DNA of 64,000 bases from Roseibacterium elongatum DSM 19469 (GCF_000590925.1 NZ_CP004372.1:134001-198000); one strand, 5' to 3'. Shown: positions 33,193-42,610, counted from the first letter of the stretch. A program made the numbers and translations. Notes: generated from the letters alone by a model not told the origin.

Positions 33193-33816
33193 TCAGCCCA
33201 GACGCGCCTGCGCCTGCGTCACCAGATCGTAGCGTGTGCAGGTCATCTTGAACCCCGGCTGCTGTTCGTTCAGCCAATCGATCCCGTCCGCGTCCAGCGC
33301 GGCGATCTGGTCGAAATGGAAGATGCCGAACTCGTTCAGCGCCTCGGCCAGTTTCGCGCCAACCCCCTTGAGCGAGGTCAGGTCGTCGGCGCCGCCCTCG
33401 CGGGGCGCATCCAGCAGATGCGGGCTGGGGCCGGCCGGCAACTCGCCCAGCTCGGCCATGGCCGAGGCCGTGGCCGAGACCGTGGTTTGCGCTGGCGCGG
33501 CCTCGGGTGCGGGCTGGGGCTCGGGCTCGGGGTCCGGATGCAGTTGCACCACCTCGGCCTTGGCGGGGTTCAGCGCCGCCATCGCGGTCTCTGCCGCGCC
33601 TTGCGCCTCGGCACGATCGTCGCCGCCGTTCGCCGCGACTATGGGCGCGGCCCCGGCGCGCCCGATGGCGGACCAGAATGTCATCGGCGCCGTCAGGCCC
33701 AATTCCATGGCCTGCACGGTGGCATTGCTCAGAAACGCGGCGTTGAAGGCCGTCAGTTCGAGAATGGAACGCTGCGCGGCCTGACCGCGCAGCCACATGT
33801 CTTCGGCAAGGTTCAT
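33193..33816 (-). CDS. Protein with C-terminal NuoE-type helix-hairpin-helix domain (paralogue 1)
   Basis: The 207-residue product has an N-terminal helical region (MNLAEDMWLRGQAAQRSI, TAFNAAFLSNATVQAMELGL), a Pro/Glu-rich linker and a C-terminal domain (about 138-207) beginning REGGADDLTSLKGVGAKLAE and continuing GIFHFDQIAALDADGIDWL. The last domain is clearly homologous to the C-terminal extension of NuoE and to the next upstream gene. The GVGxKL text is a helix-hairpin-helix signature. In this copy the end differs (FKMTCTRYDLV), so it is the most diverged of the three. Function unknown. Confidence 0.82.
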   Translation of the reverse strand: MNLAEDMWLRGQAAQRSILELTAFNAAFLSNATVQAMELGLTAPMTFWSAIGRAGAAPIVAANGGDDRAEAQGAAETAMAALNPAKAEVVQLHPDPEPEPQPAPEAAPAQTTVSATASAMAELGELPAGPSPHLLDAPREGGADDLTSLKGVGAKLAEALNEFGIFHFDQIAALDADGIDWLNEQQPGFKMTCTRYDLVTQAQARLG

Positions 33817-33898
33817 GACCCTCTCCTCAGGTTGCTTTCACACAGCCTCCCGACGCGGGTTATACACCAACTTTGCCGCGCTGCAGAAAAAAATCTGA

Positions 33899-34471
33899 CT
33901 AGTTGCTCTTGGCCAGGTCGCGGGCCTGTTCGATCCAGTTGTCACGGCTGACGCGGCCCTTGAACCCTTCGAGATTGTCATCCACCCAGGCGACCTCTTC
34001 GTCGGTCCAAGCCGCGATCTGATCGAAATGGTAAAAGCCCATGCTGTGCAGCAGCTCCTCCAGCTTGGGGCCCACACCCTTGATCTGCTTCAGGTCGTCG
34101 GGCCCTCCTTCGCGCGCGGCGCTCATCCCCTCGGGGCGCTTGCCCGTTTCGGCGGCGGGGGCCTCGGGCGCAGGTGCGGGTGCGGGGGCAGGCGCGGCGG
34201 CAACCGTGGCGGCCGGGGCGGCGGCTGGCTGGGCGGGCCGCGGCGCGGGGGCGGCCTTCAGATCGCCGGGCTGTCGGGGGGCCGGCAGCGGCCGGCACAT
34301 CGTCACCGCAAGCACGATGCCGAATACCACGATCGCGATCACGCCGACATAAAGCGCCTGCAGCAGGGTCCAGTCGCCGACGACCATCAACAAGGCCATG
34401 ATGACTATCCCGGCCAAGGTGGCCACCCCCCAGCTGACGGCCAGACAAATCAGGCCTTGAACGTTATTCAT
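33899..34471 (-). CDS. Membrane protein with C-terminal NuoE-type helix-hairpin-helix domain (paralogue 2)
   Basis: The product of about 190 residues starts MNNVQGLICLAVSWGVATLA with two membrane helices (LAVSWGVATLAGIVIMALLM, ALYVGVIAIVVFGIVLAVTM), then an Ala/Pro-rich linker, then a domain starting REGGPDDLKQIKGVGPKLEE and containing [20 protein letters not shown]. This domain is near-identical to the C-terminus of NuoE, here anchored to the membrane. ATG at 34471 is preferred (GAGGG about 10 bases upstream); ATG at 34480 abuts that GAGGG. Function unknown. Confidence 0.85.
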   Translation of the reverse strand: MNNVQGLICLAVSWGVATLAGIVIMALLMVVGDWTLLQALYVGVIAIVVFGIVLAVTMCRPLPAPRQPGDLKAAPAPRPAQPAAAPAATVAAAPAPAPAPAPEAPAAETGKRPEGMSAAREGGPDDLKQIKGVGPKLEELLHSMGFYHFDQIAAWTDEEVAWVDDNLEGFKGRVSRDNWIEQARDLAKSN

Positions 34472-34661
34472 GATCCACATTCCCTCGTTTCATCGAGTGT
34501 TTCGTCGCAGTCGTTCGGCGGCGATGGTAACGCGGGAGTTTCGTCTTGTCTGCCCCACTGTTGCACCGCGGGGTCGCAGACCGCGCCATGCGGCTGGCAG
34601 ACAACAGGCCCCGACGGTGCCGCCGGGGCCTGCGAATGTCCTTGCCAGACGGCCGGCGCGA

Positions 34662-34943
34662 TCAGGCCGCGCGGTCCGTGGCCTCGGCGGTCTCCTCGGC
34701 CCCGGCATCGGTCGGGGCCCCTGCCTCCCGCGCAGCCAGAACGGCATCCACATCCGTGCACAGGGCGAGTTGCAGCACCAGCCCCGTGGCCAGGGTGGCG
34801 CCGATGGCGCCAAAGACGCCGACCAGCACCCAAAGATGGAAGAAACCGACAGCCATGAAAGCCACGGTAATGCCGACCACCGCGGCAATGACCCAACTCA
34901 GCAGCGCCAGGGCAAACTGGCGCGACGTTCTGATTTTCCACAT
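34662..34943 (-). CDS. Small two-helix membrane protein downstream of nuoE
   Basis: A 93-residue protein with two membrane helices (FALALLSWVIAAVVGITVAF, LWVLVGVFGAIGATLATGLV) and an acidic/Ala tail. ATG at 34943 has AAGGA about 8 bases upstream. Its double-helix plan resembles the N-terminal anchor of the following gene, which lacks this tail. It lies 79 bases after nuoE. No family recognised. Confidence 0.72.
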   Translation of the reverse strand: MWKIRTSRQFALALLSWVIAAVVGITVAFMAVGFFHLWVLVGVFGAIGATLATGLVLQLALCTDVDAVLAAREAGAPTDAGAEETAEATDRAA

Positions 34944-35022
34944 GGAATCTGTCCTTGATCTTGCCCGCCCGTCAGGCGGCCGTTCACCGCGCGGCCCTCC
35001 CGGAGCGACAGGATTGCGCGCC

Positions 35023-36039
35023 TCAGCTCTCCTCGGCCAGGGCCCGCGCCTGTGCGACCCAGTCGTCGCGTTCGATCCGTCCCTTGAAGTTAAGCCGATT
35101 GTCGACCCAGGCGACCTGTTCCGGGGTCCATGCGGCAATCTGGTCGAAATGGTAGAACCCCATCTCGTTCAACAGCCCCTCAAGCTTGGGGCCGACGCCC
35201 GAAATCCGCTTGAGATCGTCGGCACCACCATCGCGCGGCGCGCCCAGCGTCTCGGGCGCCTCTTCGGCCGGCGCGGTCTGGGGGGCGGCGGCCGGCGCCG
35301 GCGCGGGGGCCGCGGGACGGTCACCGCCCGATTGCTTGCCCCAAGGCGCCAATAGCGGCAACTCGGTGCCGTCGATGCGCTTGATGGTATCGCCGATATC
35401 GGTGGCCAGCCGCGCCGAGGCGTTCAGCGCGTCGCGTCCCGCCTCATGCTCGGTGAGAGAGGTCAGCCCCGAGGCCGGCTCGGAGGCGTAGCGCCCGTTC
35501 TGCGGCCCCGGCGTCGGCACCCGGCCGGCGGCCATCTCGTCCAGCAGCCAAGCCAGTTTCTCGGCGGTCAGATCCTCGTAATAGTCCTTGCCGATCTGTG
35601 CCATGGGCGCGTTGGCGCAGGCACCCAGGCATTCCACCTCTTCCCAGCTGAACTTGCCATCCGCCGACAGCTGATGCGCGTTGGCGGCGATCTTTTCCTT
35701 GCACACGGCAACCAGATCCTCGGCGCCGCAGATCATGCACGACGTCGTGCCACAGATCTGGATATGCGCGACCGCGCCCACGGGCTGCAGCTGGAACATG
35801 AAATAGAAGGTCGCGACCTCAAGCGCCCGGATATGGGCCATGTCCAGCATGTCGGCGACATGCTCGATCGCGGGCCGGGTCAGCCAGCCCTCCTGCTCCT
35901 GCGCGCGCCACAGCAGGGGGATGATGGCGCTGGCCTGGCGGCCTTCGGGGTATTTCGTGATCTGCGCCTCGGCCCAGGCCTGGTTTGCGGGCGTGAAGGC
36001 AAAGCTTTCGGGTTGCTCGGGGTGGAGCCGTCTCAGCAT
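35023..36039 (-). CDS. nuoE: NADH-quinone oxidoreductase subunit E with C-terminal extension
   Basis: NuoE holds the [2Fe-2S] cluster N1a beside NuoF in complex I. The thioredoxin-like core has cluster ligands in [16 protein letters not shown] and [11 protein letters not shown]. The core ends near residue 170. The protein is 338 residues against about 165-240 in many bacteria, because of a linker and a final domain of about 70 residues ([39 protein letters not shown]). That domain recurs in two downstream genes. The extension is known in alphaproteobacterial NuoE proteins but its role is not established. Confidence 0.95.
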   Translation of the reverse strand: MLRRLHPEQPESFAFTPANQAWAEAQITKYPEGRQASAIIPLLWRAQEQEGWLTRPAIEHVADMLDMAHIRALEVATFYFMFQLQPVGAVAHIQICGTTSCMICGAEDLVAVCKEKIAANAHQLSADGKFSWEEVECLGACANAPMAQIGKDYYEDLTAEKLAWLLDEMAAGRVPTPGPQNGRYASEPASGLTSLTEHEAGRDALNASARLATDIGDTIKRIDGTELPLLAPWGKQSGGDRPAAPAPAPAAAPQTAPAEEAPETLGAPRDGGADDLKRISGVGPKLEGLLNEMGFYHFDQIAAWTPEQVAWVDNRLNFKGRIERDDWVAQARALAEES

Positions 36040-36371
36040 GGGTCCTGTCCATCCGTCGGTCGTCTGTCACATGCGGGTTGCCAGAGACAGTCGCGAATGT
36101 CCATGCGTCGCATGTGCGCGATTGCATGCCGCCACGCCCCGACAGCCTCCGACATGCCCCGGCTTAGCCCGCGCCACAATCCGGCCCGACAGCTCTCGTT
36201 GATCAAAACGATGCGCTCCGGCGCGCTGTCGATGACCAACATGCCCTTGTTCCGCAGCTGCGCGATAATGTTGCGCGCTTCCACCCGGTCCCCGAAACCG
36301 CTGGCCGGGAGCAGAGCGTCCATCTCGCCGGCCAGTGCCTCGATCATCGCGAAAAGGGCATCGGCCCTCAA
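36033..36371 (-). CDS. Hypothetical protein overlapping the nuoE start
   Basis: A 112-residue frame ([60 protein letters not shown]) ends seven bases inside nuoE. Codon use and the coherent helical N-terminus support a real soluble protein. Similar unidentified frames upstream of nuoE occur in Rhodobacter-type operons. No domain recognised. Confidence 0.6.
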   Translation of the reverse strand: MRADALFAMIEALAGEMDALLPASGFGDRVEARNIIAQLRNKGMLVIDSAPERIVLINESCRAGLWRGLSRGMSEAVGAWRHAIAHMRRMDIRDCLWQPACDRRPTDGQDPC

Positions 36372-36437
36372 GCTTCGTCAAAAGTGTTACTGGCAATCGT
36401 GGCGCCATTCGCCTCCCCGCCAGCCCGTGGCATGCAC

Positions 36438-36764
36438 CTAATCGTCCCGCTCCGCTGCCGCCCCAAGCATCGCCGCCGCCTCGGCGCCCGTGCAGGGCCC
36501 CCAGGCCACAAGGGTCAGCGTCCCGTTCCCTGTCGGCCGCAGCACCCCGTCCTGCATCAGGGCAATTGCCATGGACGGGAAATCATCGGCCGTCAGCCCC
36601 GCCTCGAACAGAGTCATGTTCGTGGCCTCTTCATGCAGTACGCACCCGAACCGCGCGATCGTCTGCGCCAGAGGATACCCGATATGCGACTCGGGCGTCG
36701 GGGCGTCCTCGGCCCAGGCGGGCCCGGCCAGGCCGGCGCAGGCAAGAACGACGCAGATCCGCAT
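36438..36764 (-). CDS. Secreted hypothetical protein downstream of nuoD
   Basis: A 108-residue product from ATG 36764, which has a strong Shine-Dalgarno (AAAGGAGG). It has a signal peptide (MRICVVLACAGLAGPAWA) and a short mature part with two Cys (ARFGCVLHEEATNMTLFEAG, AWGPCTGAEAAAML). It is probably periplasmic. Function unknown; it sits between nuoD and nuoE, behind a hairpin element. Confidence 0.75.
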   Translation of the reverse strand: MRICVVLACAGLAGPAWAEDAPTPESHIGYPLAQTIARFGCVLHEEATNMTLFEAGLTADDFPSMAIALMQDGVLRPTGNGTLTLVAWGPCTGAEAAAMLGAAAERDD

Positions 36765-36860
36765 GGCGCCCCTCCTTTGCATGGACACGAGGGCCATCGG
36801 TGCCACAGGGCCGCGCCCATGTCCATCCGCTCAGGCCACAGCCCGGCACCCCCGACCGGC

Positions 36861-36970
36861 CCATCTTTATCCTCCGAAAATGCCGGGGGAGGCGCGCGGA
36901 ACGCGCGGCGGGGGCAGCGCCCCCCGCGCCGAAGGCGCGCGGGTCGACGCGCGGAACGCGCGGCGCTCCC
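36861..36970 (-). repeat. Intergenic hairpin element, copy 2
   Basis: The plus strand reads CCATCTTTATCCTCCGAAAA, then CCGGGGGA, then GC-rich inverted repeats (GGGGGCAGCGCCCCC and repeats of GCGCGCGGAACGCG). It lies 3' of nuoD on the minus strand. The leader is a diverged form of that in copies 1 and 4. Confidence 0.55.
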
Positions 36971-37029
36971 AAAGAAAAAGGCCACGCCCTGTCCAGACGC
37001 GGCCTCGATCCCCAAAGCTGACGCAGCGG

Positions 37030-38274
37030 TTAGCGGTCCACCTCGCCGAACACGATATCGAGCGATCCCAGGATCGCCGACACATCTGCCAACTGGTGGC
37101 CCGTGCACATGTAATCCATCGCCTGCAGATGCGCGAAACCCGGCGCGCGCAGTTTGGCGCGGTAGGGTTTGTTGGTGCCATCCGCCACCAGGTAGACGCC
37201 GAATTCGCCCTTGGGCGCTTCGACGCAGGCATAGATCTCGCCCTCGGGAACGTGGAAGCCCTCGGTATAGAGCTTGAAGTGATGGATCAGCGCCTCCATC
37301 GAGGTCTTCATGTCCGATCGTGACGGCGGGGTCAGCTTGCCGCGCGCCAGGACATCGCCCTGGTTCTCCGGCATGCGCAGCTTCTCGATGGCCTGGTGGA
37401 TGATGTGGATCGACTGGCGCATCTCCTCCATCCGGCAGAGATAGCGGTCATAGCAATCGCCGTTCTTGCCGACGGGCACCTGGAATTCGAATTCGTTGTA
37501 GCATTCGTAGGGCTGCGCGCGCCGCAGGTCCCAGGCAAAGCCCGATCCGCGCACCATCACGCCGGAAAACGCCCAGTTCTGGATGTCTTCCTCGGTCACG
37601 ATGCCGATATCGACATTGCGCTGCTTGAAGATCCGGTTCTCGGTCAATAGCCCGTCGATATCGTCCAGCACCTTGGGAAACTCGGTCGCCCATTCCTCGA
37701 TATCGTCGATAAGCTTGGGCGGCAGGTCCTGGTGCACGCCGCCGGGGCGGAAATAGGCCGCATGCAGACGCGCCCCCGAGGCGCGCTCGTAGAAGACCAT
37801 CAGCTTCTCGCGCTCCTCGAACCCCCAAAGCGGCGGCGTCAGCGCGCCGACATCCATGGCCTGCGTCGTCACGTTCAGCAGGTGGTTCAGGATGCGCCCG
37901 ATCTCGCAGTAAAGCACGCGAATCAACTGCGCCCGGCGCGGCACCTCCACCCCGGTCAGCTTTTCGATGGCAAGGCACCAGGCATGTTCCTGGTTCATCG
38001 TGCCAACGTAATCCAGCCGGTCGAAATAGGGCAGGTTCTGCAGGTAGGTGCGGCTTTCCATCAGCTTTTCGGTGCCACGGTGCAGCAGCCCGATATGCGG
38101 GTCGCAGCGTTCGCAGATCTCGCCATCCAGTTCCAGAACCAGGCGCAGCACACCGTGGGCCGCCGGGTGCTGGGGCCCGAAATTGATGTTGAAATTGCGA
38201 ATGTGCTGTTCCTGCGTCTCCGCGTCGTGGAAGCCGCGCGGATCGTCCATCGAACCGTCCATCATGTCTCGCAT
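37030..38274 (-). CDS. nuoD: NADH-quinone oxidoreductase subunit D
   Basis: NuoD is the 49-kDa-type subunit forming the quinone site with NuoB. The text [59 protein letters not shown] and [20 protein letters not shown] is highly conserved. The C-terminal [12 protein letters not shown] is the usual end. Start may be ATG at 38274 or the in-frame ATGs at 38265/38262; none has a convincing ribosome site. It is 414 residues with the longest start. Confidence 0.97.
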   Translation of the reverse strand: MRDMMDGSMDDPRGFHDAETQEQHIRNFNINFGPQHPAAHGVLRLVLELDGEICERCDPHIGLLHRGTEKLMESRTYLQNLPYFDRLDYVGTMNQEHAWCLAIEKLTGVEVPRRAQLIRVLYCEIGRILNHLLNVTTQAMDVGALTPPLWGFEEREKLMVFYERASGARLHAAYFRPGGVHQDLPPKLIDDIEEWATEFPKVLDDIDGLLTENRIFKQRNVDIGIVTEEDIQNWAFSGVMVRGSGFAWDLRRAQPYECYNEFEFQVPVGKNGDCYDRYLCRMEEMRQSIHIIHQAIEKLRMPENQGDVLARGKLTPPSRSDMKTSMEALIHHFKLYTEGFHVPEGEIYACVEAPKGEFGVYLVADGTNKPYRAKLRAPGFAHLQAMDYMCTGHQLADVSAILGSLDIVFGEVDR

Positions 38275-38371
38275 CTCATCGGTCGTTCGGCGCGAAGCGG
38301 CGCCATTTCAGATGTATGTCCCGTCTGCCATTGCCGGGCACCGGCATGCAAGGACTCGATTGCCGCAAGTC

Positions 38372-39244
38372 TCATACGCCGCCGCCCCATTGGCCCGGCA
38401 CGCGGTCGTCAAACAGATCATAGACCCGTTCGTAGCTGGAGGCAAAAACCTCTCGCGCTTCGGCGGCCAGATCTTCGGGCATGGCCACCGTGTCGAAGCG
38501 GCTGCGGTTGGGGTTCGCGACCGCGCCGAGGGGCTGGCGCGCCAAGCCGGCGAAATCGAGCACCGCGTCATAGCTGTCTTGCGTGAACAGCGTCTCGAAG
38601 AACGCCACATGCATCCGCCCCTCGGCCAGCGCCGGCAGGCCCAGCAGCCCGGCATACTCCGAGCGGCGCCGATGCGGGTCATGGGGGTCGCCCAGCGACA
38701 CGCGCGCCATGCGCACAAGGCTGTCCTCGGGCATCCCGTTGGCGAGATGGACGCGGTGATAATGCCGCAGCCCCGACCAGAACCGCGCCACCGGATCACG
38801 CAGCACCAGGACAAACCGGACATCCTCGTGCAGCGCACGCATCTCGGCGAACGCGCCGGGCGGCAGCAGGGCGTAGGCCGGCGTGAATTCATGCAAGACC
38901 GGCTGACCGGCATAGCCCCATCGGAACAGGTCGACATAGCCGGAATGATCGCACGGGTCGGGGCGCACCATCAGGCTCGTGGACCATTTCTTGCGCCACA
39001 AGGCCCGCGGCAGGCGCCGCACCAGGCGGTCGCCGCGATCGGTGAGCGCGCCGCGCCAGCGTTTCGAGTCGTGAAACGGCGCGCGGATGCGATCCCAGTA
39101 ATGCACTTCCTTGATTGGGGCATGTACCTGCGGGTGGGCGGACAGCTTGCGCGCCAACCAGGTTGTCCCGGCCTTCTGCGCCCCGATGCCGATCAGCAGC
39201 GTGCGCCCGAAGTCGAAGGCAGGGCCACCAGCGGCAGGGGTCAC
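38372..39244 (-). CDS. PAPS-dependent sulfotransferase inserted between nuoC and nuoD
   Basis: The protein (about 290 residues) has the sulfotransferase fold: the 5'-phosphosulfate loop GIGAQKAGTTWLARKL near residue 20 and the 3'-phosphate site VLVLRDPVARFWSGLRHYH. No signal peptide or membrane helix is obvious. The acceptor is unknown; bacterial relatives modify polysaccharides or lipids. GTG at 39244 is chosen because the longer frame to 39307 overlaps nuoC and adds unlike residues. It is co-directional with nuo, five bases after nuoC and about 97 bases before nuoD, so it is transcribed with complex I genes. Confidence 0.85.
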   Translation of the reverse strand: MTPAAGGPAFDFGRTLLIGIGAQKAGTTWLARKLSAHPQVHAPIKEVHYWDRIRAPFHDSKRWRGALTDRGDRLVRRLPRALWRKKWSTSLMVRPDPCDHSGYVDLFRWGYAGQPVLHEFTPAYALLPPGAFAEMRALHEDVRFVLVLRDPVARFWSGLRHYHRVHLANGMPEDSLVRMARVSLGDPHDPHRRRSEYAGLLGLPALAEGRMHVAFFETLFTQDSYDAVLDFAGLARQPLGAVANPNRSRFDTVAMPEDLAAEAREVFASSYERVYDLFDDRVPGQWGGGV

Positions 39245-39249
39245 CGCGC

Positions 39250-39861
39250 TCAGGCCTTTTCCTCGGCTTTCTCGTCGCCCGGCAGGATGTAATCGGCCCC
39301 TTCCCACGGGCTCATGAAATCGAACTGGCGGTATTCCTGAACCAGTTTGACCGGCTCGTAGACGACGCGCTTCAATTCGTCGTCAAAGCGCACCTCGGTA
39401 TAGCCGGTGGTCGGGAAATCCTTGCGCAGGGGATGACCGCGAAAGCCGTAATCGGTCAGGATGCGGCGCAGGTCCGGGTTGCCGGAAAAGATGACGCCGA
39501 ACATGTCGTAGACCTCGCGTTCGAACCACCCGGCCGAGGGGTGGATCTCGACGATCGAGGGCACGATGTCCTCTTCGCGCACGGCCGCCTTCACGCGGAT
39601 CCGGTGATTGCGGTACATCGACAGGAAATGCCACACCACATCGAACCGGCGTTCGCGCTGCGGCCAGTCCACGGCGGTGATGTCCACCATGGTCGAGAAC
39701 AGGCAACTGCGGTCGGATTTGAGAAACTCGATGAAGGTGGCGGCCTCCGACGCGCTGATCTCGACGTTCAGTTCGCCATGGGTGATGGACGTCGCGCGCA
39801 CGGCATCCGGCATCCGTTCCGAGACGTATTCGGCAAGCTCGCGCAGGGCCTCGTTGGTCAT
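39250..39861 (-). CDS. nuoC: NADH-quinone oxidoreductase subunit C
   Basis: NuoC is the 30-kDa-type subunit of the complex I connecting module. The text [40 protein letters not shown] and [16 protein letters not shown] is diagnostic. At 203 residues it is a stand-alone NuoC, not fused to NuoD as in E. coli. There is a 48-base gap to nuoB. Confidence 0.97.
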   Translation of the reverse strand: MTNEALRELAEYVSERMPDAVRATSITHGELNVEISASEAATFIEFLKSDRSCLFSTMVDITAVDWPQRERRFDVVWHFLSMYRNHRIRVKAAVREEDIVPSIVEIHPSAGWFEREVYDMFGVIFSGNPDLRRILTDYGFRGHPLRKDFPTTGYTEVRFDDELKRVVYEPVKLVQEYRQFDFMSPWEGADYILPGDEKAEEKA

Positions 39862-39909
39862 TTCTCGTCTCTCCCTTCCGAAGGGGCCGCCCCCGGATGT
39901 CTGGTCGCT

Positions 39910-40434
39910 CTAGCGGATGAGGGTGCCTTCGCGGCGGATCTTGCGCTGCAATTGCAGAATACCGTAAAGCAGCGCCTCGGCCGTCGGCGGGCAGCCCGGC
40001 ACATACAGGTCCACCGGCACGATCCGGTCGCAGCCGCGCACCACCGAATAGCTGTAGTGGTAATACCCGCCGCCATTGGCGCAGGACCCCATCGAGATCA
40101 CGTAGCGCGGCTCGGGCATCTGGTCATAGACCTTGCGCAGCGCCGGGGCCATCTTGTTGGTCAGCGTGCCCGCCACGATCATCACGTCCGACTGGCGCGG
40201 CGTGGCGCGCGGCGCGACGCCGAAGCGTTCGGCATCGTAGCGCGGCATCGAGGTATGCATCATCTCGACGGCGCAGCAGGCCAGTCCAAAGGTCATCCAG
40301 TGCAGGCTGCCGGTGCGCGCCCAGTTGATCAGATCCTCGGTCGAAGTGACAAGAAACCCCTTGTCCTGCAACTGACGGTTCAGCTCCTGCGTGGCCACCT
40401 CGCGGTCGGCCCCGGCGGCATTGGCCCCGGTCAT
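39910..40434 (-). CDS. nuoB: NADH-quinone oxidoreductase subunit B
   Basis: NuoB carries the N2 [4Fe-4S] cluster that reduces quinone. The vicinal Cys pair in [12 protein letters not shown] and further ligands in [17 protein letters not shown] and [12 protein letters not shown] are all present. ATG at 40434 shares its A with the nuoA stop (TGATG) and has GGGAG upstream; ATG 40443 is also possible. It is 174 residues. Confidence 0.97.
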   Translation of the reverse strand: MTGANAAGADREVATQELNRQLQDKGFLVTSTEDLINWARTGSLHWMTFGLACCAVEMMHTSMPRYDAERFGVAPRATPRQSDVMIVAGTLTNKMAPALRKVYDQMPEPRYVISMGSCANGGGYYHYSYSVVRGCDRIVPVDLYVPGCPPTAEALLYGILQLQRKIRREGTLIR

Positions 40435-40799
40435 CACTCCCATTCCAGCGCCCCCTTCTTCCATTCATAGGCGAATCCGACCGTCAGCACGGCAAGGAAC
40501 ACCATCATCGACCAGAACGCCGTCATCGACATGTCTGCAAAGGTCACGGCCCACGGGAACAGGAAGGCGATCTCGAGGTCGAAAATGATGAACAGAATCG
40601 ACACGAGGTAGAAGCGCACGTCGAATTTCATGCGGGCATCGTCGAACGCGTTGAACCCGCATTCGTAAGCCGACACCTTTTCAGGGTCCGGGTTGCGCAC
40701 GGCGATCACCACCGCCGCAAGGATCAGGACAAGGCCCAACCCGATCGCCAGCCCCATGAAAATGAGGATCGGCGCGTAATTCGTCACAAGCTCTTGCAC
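40434..40799 (-). CDS. nuoA: NADH-quinone oxidoreductase subunit A
   Basis: NuoA is a three-helix membrane subunit of complex I and the first gene of the operon. The loop [20 protein letters not shown] and helix [20 protein letters not shown] are diagnostic. The GTG at 40799 has GGAGG eight bases upstream and yields [20 protein letters not shown], the normal family N-terminus (121 residues). Confidence 0.96.
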   Translation of the reverse strand: MQELVTNYAPILIFMGLAIGLGLVLILAAVVIAVRNPDPEKVSAYECGFNAFDDARMKFDVRFYLVSILFIIFDLEIAFLFPWAVTFADMSMTAFWSMMVFLAVLTVGFAYEWKKGALEWE

Positions 40800-40882
40800 T
40801 CTGGGCCCTCCTTGGCGGCGGCTGCCTGTCCAATAGCCCGCAGTCCATGCGGTCGCACGGAACGGGTCCGGTCGTTGCATTC

Positions 40883-40911
40883 GATTTACGCGCGGCCAAC
40901 GGGGCGGTCAA
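40883..40911 (-). promoter_or_regulatory. Putative nuo operon promoter
   Basis: On the minus strand TTGACC (40911-40906) and TAAATC (40888-40883) are separated by 17 bases, about 85 bases upstream of the nuoA start. The -35 matches five of six sigma-70 consensus bases; the -10 is weaker. It is the best candidate in the 173-base gap upstream of nuoA. Confidence 0.45.
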
Positions 40912-40972
40912 CCGCGGCACCTGCGTCAAACGGGCCATTTGATGCACGCGGTCAGCCATGGGCACGCGCGCA

Positions 40973-42541
40973 TCAGTCCATTTCGGCCTTGATCGCATCG
41001 CGCAATTCACGGCGCAGGATCTTGCCGCTGGCCGATTTCGGCACGCTGTCGACAAAGCGGTACTCGGCCGGGTGCTTGTAATGGGCCAGGCACCCCTCGC
41101 AATGGGCCTGCAAGGCCGGAGCGTCGACCTCGGCGTCCGGCGCGCGCACCACGAAGGCCACGGGCTCTTCGCCCGCCTCTTCGCTGGGGCGGCCGATCAC
41201 GGCGGCGTCCACGATGCCCGGATGGGCGATCAGGGCGGCCTCGACCTCGGCCGGGGCCACGGCAAAGCCCTTGAACTTGATCAACTCCTTCAGGCGGTCG
41301 CGGATCGACATGAAGCCCTCGGCGTCGATTACCGCCAGATCGCCGGTGCGCAGCCAGCCCCCCTCGACCAGCGTCTCGGCCGTGGCGTCGAGGTTGTTGA
41401 GGTAGCCCTTCATCACCTGCGGGCCGCGCACCCACAGCTCGCCCTCCTCGCCCGGCCCGAGGTCGCGCCCCGTCGCCGGGTCCACGATCCGGCACTCGGT
41501 CGAGGGCACGGCCTGCCCGCTGGAGCCGTGGCGCACATTGCCGCCGACGGTCATGTGGCTGATGGGCGACATCTCGGTCATGCCGTAGCCTTGCACCGAC
41601 ACCGCGCCGAACCGCGCGCCCACCGCCGCCTCGGTTTCCGGGCCGAGGGGCGCCGCGCCGGAAAAGATCTCCTCGACGCTGGACAGGTCGAACCGGTCCA
41701 CCAACGGATGCTTGGCCAGCGCCAGCGCCACGGGCGGCACGATATACAGGCGCGTGGCCTTGTGGGTCTGGATCAGGCCCAGGAACTGTTCCAGATCGAA
41801 GCGCGGCATCGTCACCAACCTGGCCTGCTGCGCGAGGAACAGGTTCATCAACACCGTCATGCCGTAGATGTGGAAGAACGGCAGAAAGGCCACCGCCGTA
41901 TCCGACGGCGTGATCCCGGCCACCGCGCCGGACTGGGTCAGGTTGGCCACCAGATTGGCATGGGTCAGCATCACGCCCTTGGGCCGGCCCGTCGTGCCCG
42001 AAGAATAGGGCAGAACGACGATATGCGCGTCCAGATCCACAGGCGCCTGCGCCGTCAGCGGCGCGCCCATCACGTCCTCCAGCGACAGGCTCCCCTCGCC
42101 GCCGCCCCCGATCACGATCAGGTGCCGCACGCCCGTGCCCGCCATCCCGGCGCGGGCGACCTCCTCGAACATCGGGATGGTGACCAGAACCGAGGCCCCC
42201 GCATCCTGCAACTGATGCTGGATTTCGGGCGCGGTGTAGGTCGGGTTCAACGTCGTCACCGTGCCACCGCCCCAGGCGACGCCGTGAAACACCACCGCGT
42301 ATTCGGGGATGTTGGGCGCCAGCAGGGCCACCGTGCCGCCGGGCAGGATGTCGCGCTCGGTCAGCCCGCCAGCCAGCCGCTGGATCCCCTCCATCAGCGC
42401 ACCGGCCGTCACCTCGCGCCCGGTGGGGCCGTCGATCATCGCGACGGCGTCGGCGCGCGGCGCAAGGCCCTGGAAAAGCCGCTCGGTGATCGAGATGCGC
42501 GGCACCTCGACCGTGCCGTGAAGGCTCGGAAAAATCGTCAT
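40973..42541 (-). CDS. AMP-dependent acyl-CoA synthetase, 4-coumarate--CoA ligase-like
   Basis: This is a member of the adenylate-forming superfamily that activates a carboxylic acid to its CoA thioester. Motifs are the P-loop YSSGTTGRPKGVMLTH, YGMTEMSP, the hinge TGDLAVIDAEGFMSIRDRLK and the catalytic lysine region PKSASGKILRREL. The sequence resembles plant-type 4CL/long-chain ligases (522 residues). The substrate is not deducible; location downstream of the liu genes suggests a branched or aromatic acid. There is a 69-base gap to the upstream quinone reductase gene. Confidence 0.92.
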   Translation of the reverse strand: MTIFPSLHGTVEVPRISITERLFQGLAPRADAVAMIDGPTGREVTAGALMEGIQRLAGGLTERDILPGGTVALLAPNIPEYAVVFHGVAWGGGTVTTLNPTYTAPEIQHQLQDAGASVLVTIPMFEEVARAGMAGTGVRHLIVIGGGGEGSLSLEDVMGAPLTAQAPVDLDAHIVVLPYSSGTTGRPKGVMLTHANLVANLTQSGAVAGITPSDTAVAFLPFFHIYGMTVLMNLFLAQQARLVTMPRFDLEQFLGLIQTHKATRLYIVPPVALALAKHPLVDRFDLSSVEEIFSGAAPLGPETEAAVGARFGAVSVQGYGMTEMSPISHMTVGGNVRHGSSGQAVPSTECRIVDPATGRDLGPGEEGELWVRGPQVMKGYLNNLDATAETLVEGGWLRTGDLAVIDAEGFMSIRDRLKELIKFKGFAVAPAEVEAALIAHPGIVDAAVIGRPSEEAGEEPVAFVVRAPDAEVDAPALQAHCEGCLAHYKHPAEYRFVDSVPKSASGKILRRELRDAIKAEMD

Positions 42542-42610
42542 CTGGCTGTCCTCCCTCGCGCGCCCCGTTCCCTCCCGCGGGGGCGTGCGACGAAGGCTAG
42601 CAAGCGCGCG

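Noticed and set aside
36378-36970. Possible extra coding frames in the GC-rich stretch near nuoD.
   Set aside because: The text consists of repeats of GCGCGCGGAACGCG and a hairpin element, not a protein-like pattern.
38372-39244. Idea that the sulfotransferase was brought by a mobile element.
   Set aside because: No terminal repeats, target duplication, tRNA or recombinase were seen beside it.
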